Assembly (NCBI RefSeq): GCF_003479425.1
Contig: NZ_QUHC01000001.1
Coordinates: forward strand, 806,001 to 870,000
DNA length: 64,000 nucleotides
Direction: 5' to 3'
Source: Odoribacter sp. AF15-53
GTDB taxonomy: Bacteria; Bacteroidota; Bacteroidia; Bacteroidales; Marinifilaceae
Positions 60,639-64,000 of the stretch are shown here, piece after piece. The stretch's first letter is position 1. Each line of letters starts with the position of its first letter. The notes beneath the pieces are model-generated. The model was given only the letters and a program-made list of their open reading frames with translations, ran no database searches and had not been told where the DNA came from. The position numbers were made by a program, and so were the translations under genes.

Positions 60639-63600
60639 ATGCTGCGTGTATACCGGGCTTCCGCGGGTGCGGGGAAGACTTTCGCCTTGACCATGGAATA
60701 CTTCAAGATCGTTTTTAACTCCCCGACGGAGTACAAGAACGTGCTGGCCGTCACCTTCACGAACAAGGCGACCGAAGAGATGAAATCCCGTATCGTACGG
60801 GAACTCAACAAGCTGGCGGAAGGACAGAAGAGCGATTACCGCGATGAAATCCAGCGTACCTTGAAGCTGACGGCCGAGCAGGTACGGGAACGGGCGGGCG
60901 TATTGCGTACCTTGATTCTGCACGATTACGGTCGGCTCTCGGTTACCACGATCGACCGTTTCTTCCAGCGCGTGATCAAGGCGTTTACCCGCGAGTTGGG
61001 GATATTCCCCGGTTACAACGTCGAGCTCGACAGCGATTACGTGTTGCAGCGAGCCGTCGACCAGGTGATGCAGCGCATGAACAGGGACAAGGAATTGGGT
61101 GCGTGGATCACCGAGTTGATGAACGACAGCGTGGAAGACGCCAAGACGTGGAGCGTGAAGGGCAAGATCGCCGAATTGGGGAAAGAACTCTTCGGCGAGA
61201 GCTACATGCTTTTCGACCAAGATGTGCGGGAGAGATTCAACGACCGCGGTTTCTTGAAAGTCTACAAGCTCTTCCTACAAGGCGTGGTTTCCCGCTTCGA
61301 GAAGCGCATGGAGGAATACGGGCGGCTAGGTTGCCAGTTGATAGAGGAAAGCGGCTTGCACGCGGAGGACTTCAAGGGAGGCAAACGGAGTTTCATCTTC
61401 TATTTCTATAAATTGCGGGACAAGAACCTTGATAAGATCACGGACACGACCCGCCGGGCGATCGACAATCCGGACGAGTGGGTGACGAAGAAACACGACC
61501 CGGCCATCCGGTCGGGCATAGAGAGTGTTTACCCGACCCTTAACGCGTGGTTGCGGGAAAGCACGGAATATTACGACGAGAACCTGCGGGATTACGTGTC
61601 GGCGGGACTTCTCTCGAAAAACCTCTACCAGCTAGGGATTCTCAACGATCTTTACGGGGAAGTACGGGATTATTGCGATGAGAAGGGACTGATGCTATTG
61701 AGTGACACGACCCGCCTGCTCAACATGCTGATCGCCGGGAACGACACCTCGTTTCTGTTCGAGAAAACGGGAAATTTTTACAAACATATCATGATCGACG
61801 AGTTTCAGGACACCTCGACCATGCAATGGGGCAATTTCCTGCCGTTGGTCGTGAACACTCTTTCCGAAGGTGGGCGGGCCTTGATCGTGGGTGATGTCAA
61901 GCAAAGCATCTATCGTTGGCGTAACGGTGACTGGCGTTTGCTGGCTGAGGGCGTGGAACGAGATCTCTCCACGTTTGGTATCGACAATGTAATTTTGGAA
62001 CACAACTGGCGCAGTTGCAAGGAGGTCGTGGAATTCAACAACCGCTTCTTCTCCTTGGCGGCCGTACAACTGAAAGAGTTGTACGATCGGGAATGCGGCG
62101 AGGAAAATGCTTATTCCCGTTCGATTACCGAGGCCTACCACCAACCGGAACAGCTCGTCAGCCGACCGGGGAACGGGTACGTGGAGATTCGTTTTGGTGG
62201 TGAGAAACAGGAGGAGGAGAGCGCCGGGGAGATCATGGAGTCGGTCGTGGATATCGTGAATGACACGATCCGCCGGGGCGGAGAGCTCAAAGACTGCGTG
62301 ATCCTCGTGCGGAACGGGAAGGAGGGTGCGTTCGTTGCCGATTACCTGATAGAATATAACAAGCGGGAGGGTATTCCCTTCCCAGTACCTTTCATATCCA
62401 ACGATTCGCTGTATGTCTCCTCGTCGCCTTATGTGGAGTTAATCGTCAACGTTTTGCGCTATATGGTAGAACCGTACGATGCGGTGAACCGTACCGTGTT
62501 GCTCTACAACTACCGCTCGTTCGTCAAGGGGGAAAACACATCCGGTGACGATGCCCTTTTCAATGCAGGCAGCCGGGACGAGAGTTTTCTCGATGCGCTC
62601 GACATCCCGTTGTTGCGAGAGCCGGGGCGGTTGACCTCCAGTTCTCTCTTCGAGATATCGGAAAACATCATTGATGCTTTCGGGTTGCGGGGCAGGGCGG
62701 AGGAATTGCCCTACCTGATCGCTTTCCAAGATATCCTTTTCGATTACGAGAAGAATAACACCAACAGTATCCCCGTTTTCCTCGAATGGTGGGAAAAGGA
62801 ACGCGATAAAAAGGTGCTTTCCACTTCCGAGGAAGTTGATGCGGTGCGCATCCTCACGATTCACAAGTCCAAGGGACTGGAATTCAAGACGGTTATAATT
62901 CCGTTCTGCGCTTGGGACTTGGACGACATCCGGCACGGGCGGCGCATCTGGTGTCGCAACCGGGAGGAGGGATTCCGCGATCTCGAATATGCCCCGCTGA
63001 ACTATTCCGCCAGGCTGGCGGACAGTCATTTTCGGGAAGATTATCTCGTCGAGCACGTGAAAGCCTACGTGGATAACCTGAATCTGCTTTACGTCGCTTT
63101 CACGCGGGCGGAACGGGAACTTTACGTCCTGCCGTATGCTCCTAAGGTGACGAAAGAGGGCAAGCCCTCGGACATCGGGGCCTTTCTCTTCCAGGTGTTG
63201 GAAGTGAGCGACATGCCGGGATGGGATTCCGGGAACTTGCACCTGCGGGTCGGAGAGAAGCCCGTGCTTGAGAAGAAATCGCAGCCTACCGCAAACAACA
63301 CGTTGAGCCTGTCGGAATACCCGATCCATGAGCTGAACGAGCGGGTAAGTGTCCGCTACAAATATGAGGATTACACCGATCCCGAAGTGACGCGGGTTTC
63401 CGCCATTGACGAGGGGAAAATATTACACGAGATATTCCGTCGTATCGAGACCATTGACGACGTGGCAGGAGCCGTCGATGACATGTATCGTTCCGGCTTG
63501 CTCACCCTCTCCGAGCGAGATACTTACGGGGAGCAGGTGGTGACTTACTTGAATAGTACCATCCCTTCGGACTGGTTCGGGGGAACCTACAAGGTGGTGA

Positions 63601-63824
63601 ACGAGCGTGATATTCTCTTCCGTGTCTCCGGGAAAGCCCGTCCTGATCGTGTGATGATCGACGGCAATAAAGCGATCATCGTTGATTACAAGTTTGGTCG
63701 TGTGGAAGAAAAGTCCTACCTCCGTCAGGTGGGTTTCTACTGTAAAACCTTGCGCCAAATGGGATATACCGACGTCACGGGATATATCTGGTACGTGACG
63801 CTGGGAAAGGTCATTAGTTTATAA
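60639..63824 (+). CDS. AddA/RecB-type helicase-nuclease
   Basis: A 1061-residue UvrD-type helicase fused to a nuclease. Walker A is in RASAGAGKTFAL (residues 6-17), the Walker B Asp-Glu at 387-388 in MIDEFQDTSTMQW, and VDAVRILTIHKSKGLEFKTV and LLYVAFTRAERELYV mark later UvrD motifs. The C-terminal ~120 residues are a PD-(D/E)xK nuclease: LHEIFRRIE, ARPDRVMIDG, and Asp1016-Tyr-Lys1018 in VDYKFGR. The plan is that of AddA, which processes double-strand DNA ends with AddB; an addB-like gene would be expected beyond the window or elsewhere. The second nuclease partner is not in the window. Confidence 0.87.
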   Translation: MLRVYRASAGAGKTFALTMEYFKIVFNSPTEYKNVLAVTFTNKATEEMKSRIVRELNKLAEGQKSDYRDEIQRTLKLTAEQVRERAGVLRTLILHDYGRLSVTTIDRFFQRVIKAFTRELGIFPGYNVELDSDYVLQRAVDQVMQRMNRDKELGAWITELMNDSVEDAKTWSVKGKIAELGKELFGESYMLFDQDVRERFNDRGFLKVYKLFLQGVVSRFEKRMEEYGRLGCQLIEESGLHAEDFKGGKRSFIFYFYKLRDKNLDKITDTTRRAIDNPDEWVTKKHDPAIRSGIESVYPTLNAWLRESTEYYDENLRDYVSAGLLSKNLYQLGILNDLYGEVRDYCDEKGLMLLSDTTRLLNMLIAGNDTSFLFEKTGNFYKHIMIDEFQDTSTMQWGNFLPLVVNTLSEGGRALIVGDVKQSIYRWRNGDWRLLAEGVERDLSTFGIDNVILEHNWRSCKEVVEFNNRFFSLAAVQLKELYDRECGEENAYSRSITEAYHQPEQLVSRPGNGYVEIRFGGEKQEEESAGEIMESVVDIVNDTIRRGGELKDCVILVRNGKEGAFVADYLIEYNKREGIPFPVPFISNDSLYVSSSPYVELIVNVLRYMVEPYDAVNRTVLLYNYRSFVKGENTSGDDALFNAGSRDESFLDALDIPLLREPGRLTSSSLFEISENIIDAFGLRGRAEELPYLIAFQDILFDYEKNNTNSIPVFLEWWEKERDKKVLSTSEEVDAVRILTIHKSKGLEFKTVIIPFCAWDLDDIRHGRRIWCRNREEGFRDLEYAPLNYSARLADSHFREDYLVEHVKAYVDNLNLLYVAFTRAERELYVLPYAPKVTKEGKPSDIGAFLFQVLEVSDMPGWDSGNLHLRVGEKPVLEKKSQPTANNTLSLSEYPIHELNERVSVRYKYEDYTDPEVTRVSAIDEGKILHEIFRRIETIDDVAGAVDDMYRSGLLTLSERDTYGEQVVTYLNSTIPSDWFGGTYKVVNERDILFRVSGKARPDRVMIDGNKAIIVDYKFGRVEEKSYLRQVGFYCKTLRQMGYTDVTGYIWYVTLGKVISL

Positions 63825-63867
63825 AATTTATGACGCTTATAAAGCCCGAGGACTTTGGGGCAAGAAA

Positions 63868-63966
63868 ACTAAAAATTTAGAATAAAAAAAGCGGTTGCCA
63901 GTGCGAGGGATTAACCTGCAACTTGCAACCTGCTAATTTGTAATTTGAAAATCGCCGGAGGCTATT
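63868..63966 (+). repeat. Family B-like repeat at the right edge
   Basis: AATTTAGAATAAAAAAAGCG, then AACCTGCAACTTGCAACC and a degenerate mini-hairpin TCGCC-GGA-GGCTA. By the pattern seen elsewhere it would point to a plus-strand gene just outside the window. The preceding 40 bases resemble one arm of family C. Confidence 0.6.
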
Positions 63967-64000
63967 TTCAATTATTCCTATAATCCGCTCTTTTCCTGCC

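Noticed and set aside
62439..63329. A 296-codon minus-strand frame inside the helicase-nuclease gene
   Set aside because: It lies wholly inside a clear UvrD-type gene and shows no domain of its own.

Overview
The window looks like a chromosomal segment of a Bacteroidales bacterium. The support is a DUF4843 plus PKD-like lipoprotein pair of the kind that follows SusC/SusD genes, GldA/GldF/GldG-type ABC modules, many short lipoproteins, the TAnnTTTG -7 promoter box before several genes, and little sign of Shine-Dalgarno sites. An Odoribacteraceae member (Butyricimonas or Odoribacter type) is my guess for the family; no rRNA or other marker in the window settles it. There are no tRNA or rRNA genes, no CRISPR array, no transposase and no phage genes.

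Layout. 1-1.9 kb: tail of a SusC/D-type uptake locus. 2.2-8.7 kb: two tandem copies of an ATPase plus fused permease/GldG-like module. 9.1-24.1 kb: a long co-directional block. Its core is a MoxR-vWA type system (SWIM zinc-finger protein, DUF5691 protein, MoxR-like AAA ATPase, DUF5682 protein, vWA protein), followed by a double GNAT acetyltransferase, the RNA ligase RtcB, a DEAH helicase with two predicted membrane helices, and a YwqG-type protein. 24.2-31 kb: MscS channel, zincin lipoprotein, DUF4405 membrane protein, Crp/Fnr regulator and a large ATP-grasp (PEP-synthase-like) protein with receiver-like N-terminal domains. 31.3-39.8 kb: biotin operon bioB-bioA-bioF-bioG-bioC-bioD, with a small unknown gene in front and a U32 peptidase-family gene overlapping bioD. 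40-47.6 kb: SMR exporter divergent from a Crp-like regulator, clostripain-family lipoprotein, M20 amidohydrolase, membrane proteins, and a LemA-TPM-TPM set. 47.9-49.5 kb: an AT-rich patch with an unknown lipoprotein and a secreted papain-like protease. 49.5-64 kb: POT-like MFS transporter, ackA-pta, AlaX-type editing protein, fabG, AraC regulator, iron-type alcohol dehydrogenase and an AddA-type helicase-nuclease.

The gaps between genes are unusually rich in dispersed repeats. Family A (eight copies) is a palindrome of two hairpins whose loops are complementary. Family B carries one or two mini-hairpins of the form TCGCC-NNN-GGCGA and often ends 3-13 bases before a start codon, always in the same orientation as the gene. 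It also lies inside the reading frames of bioB and bioD, where it makes up part of their N-terminal extensions. Family C is a long AT-rich stem enclosing three short GC hairpins, and fills gaps between genes almost exactly.

Most worth a second look: the 15-kb MoxR-vWA/RtcB/membrane-helicase block, the start-codon-associated family B repeat and its translated copies, and the strong terminator between two divergent genes near 58.2 kb. All calls come from reading the sequence and from memory of protein families; no database search was run.
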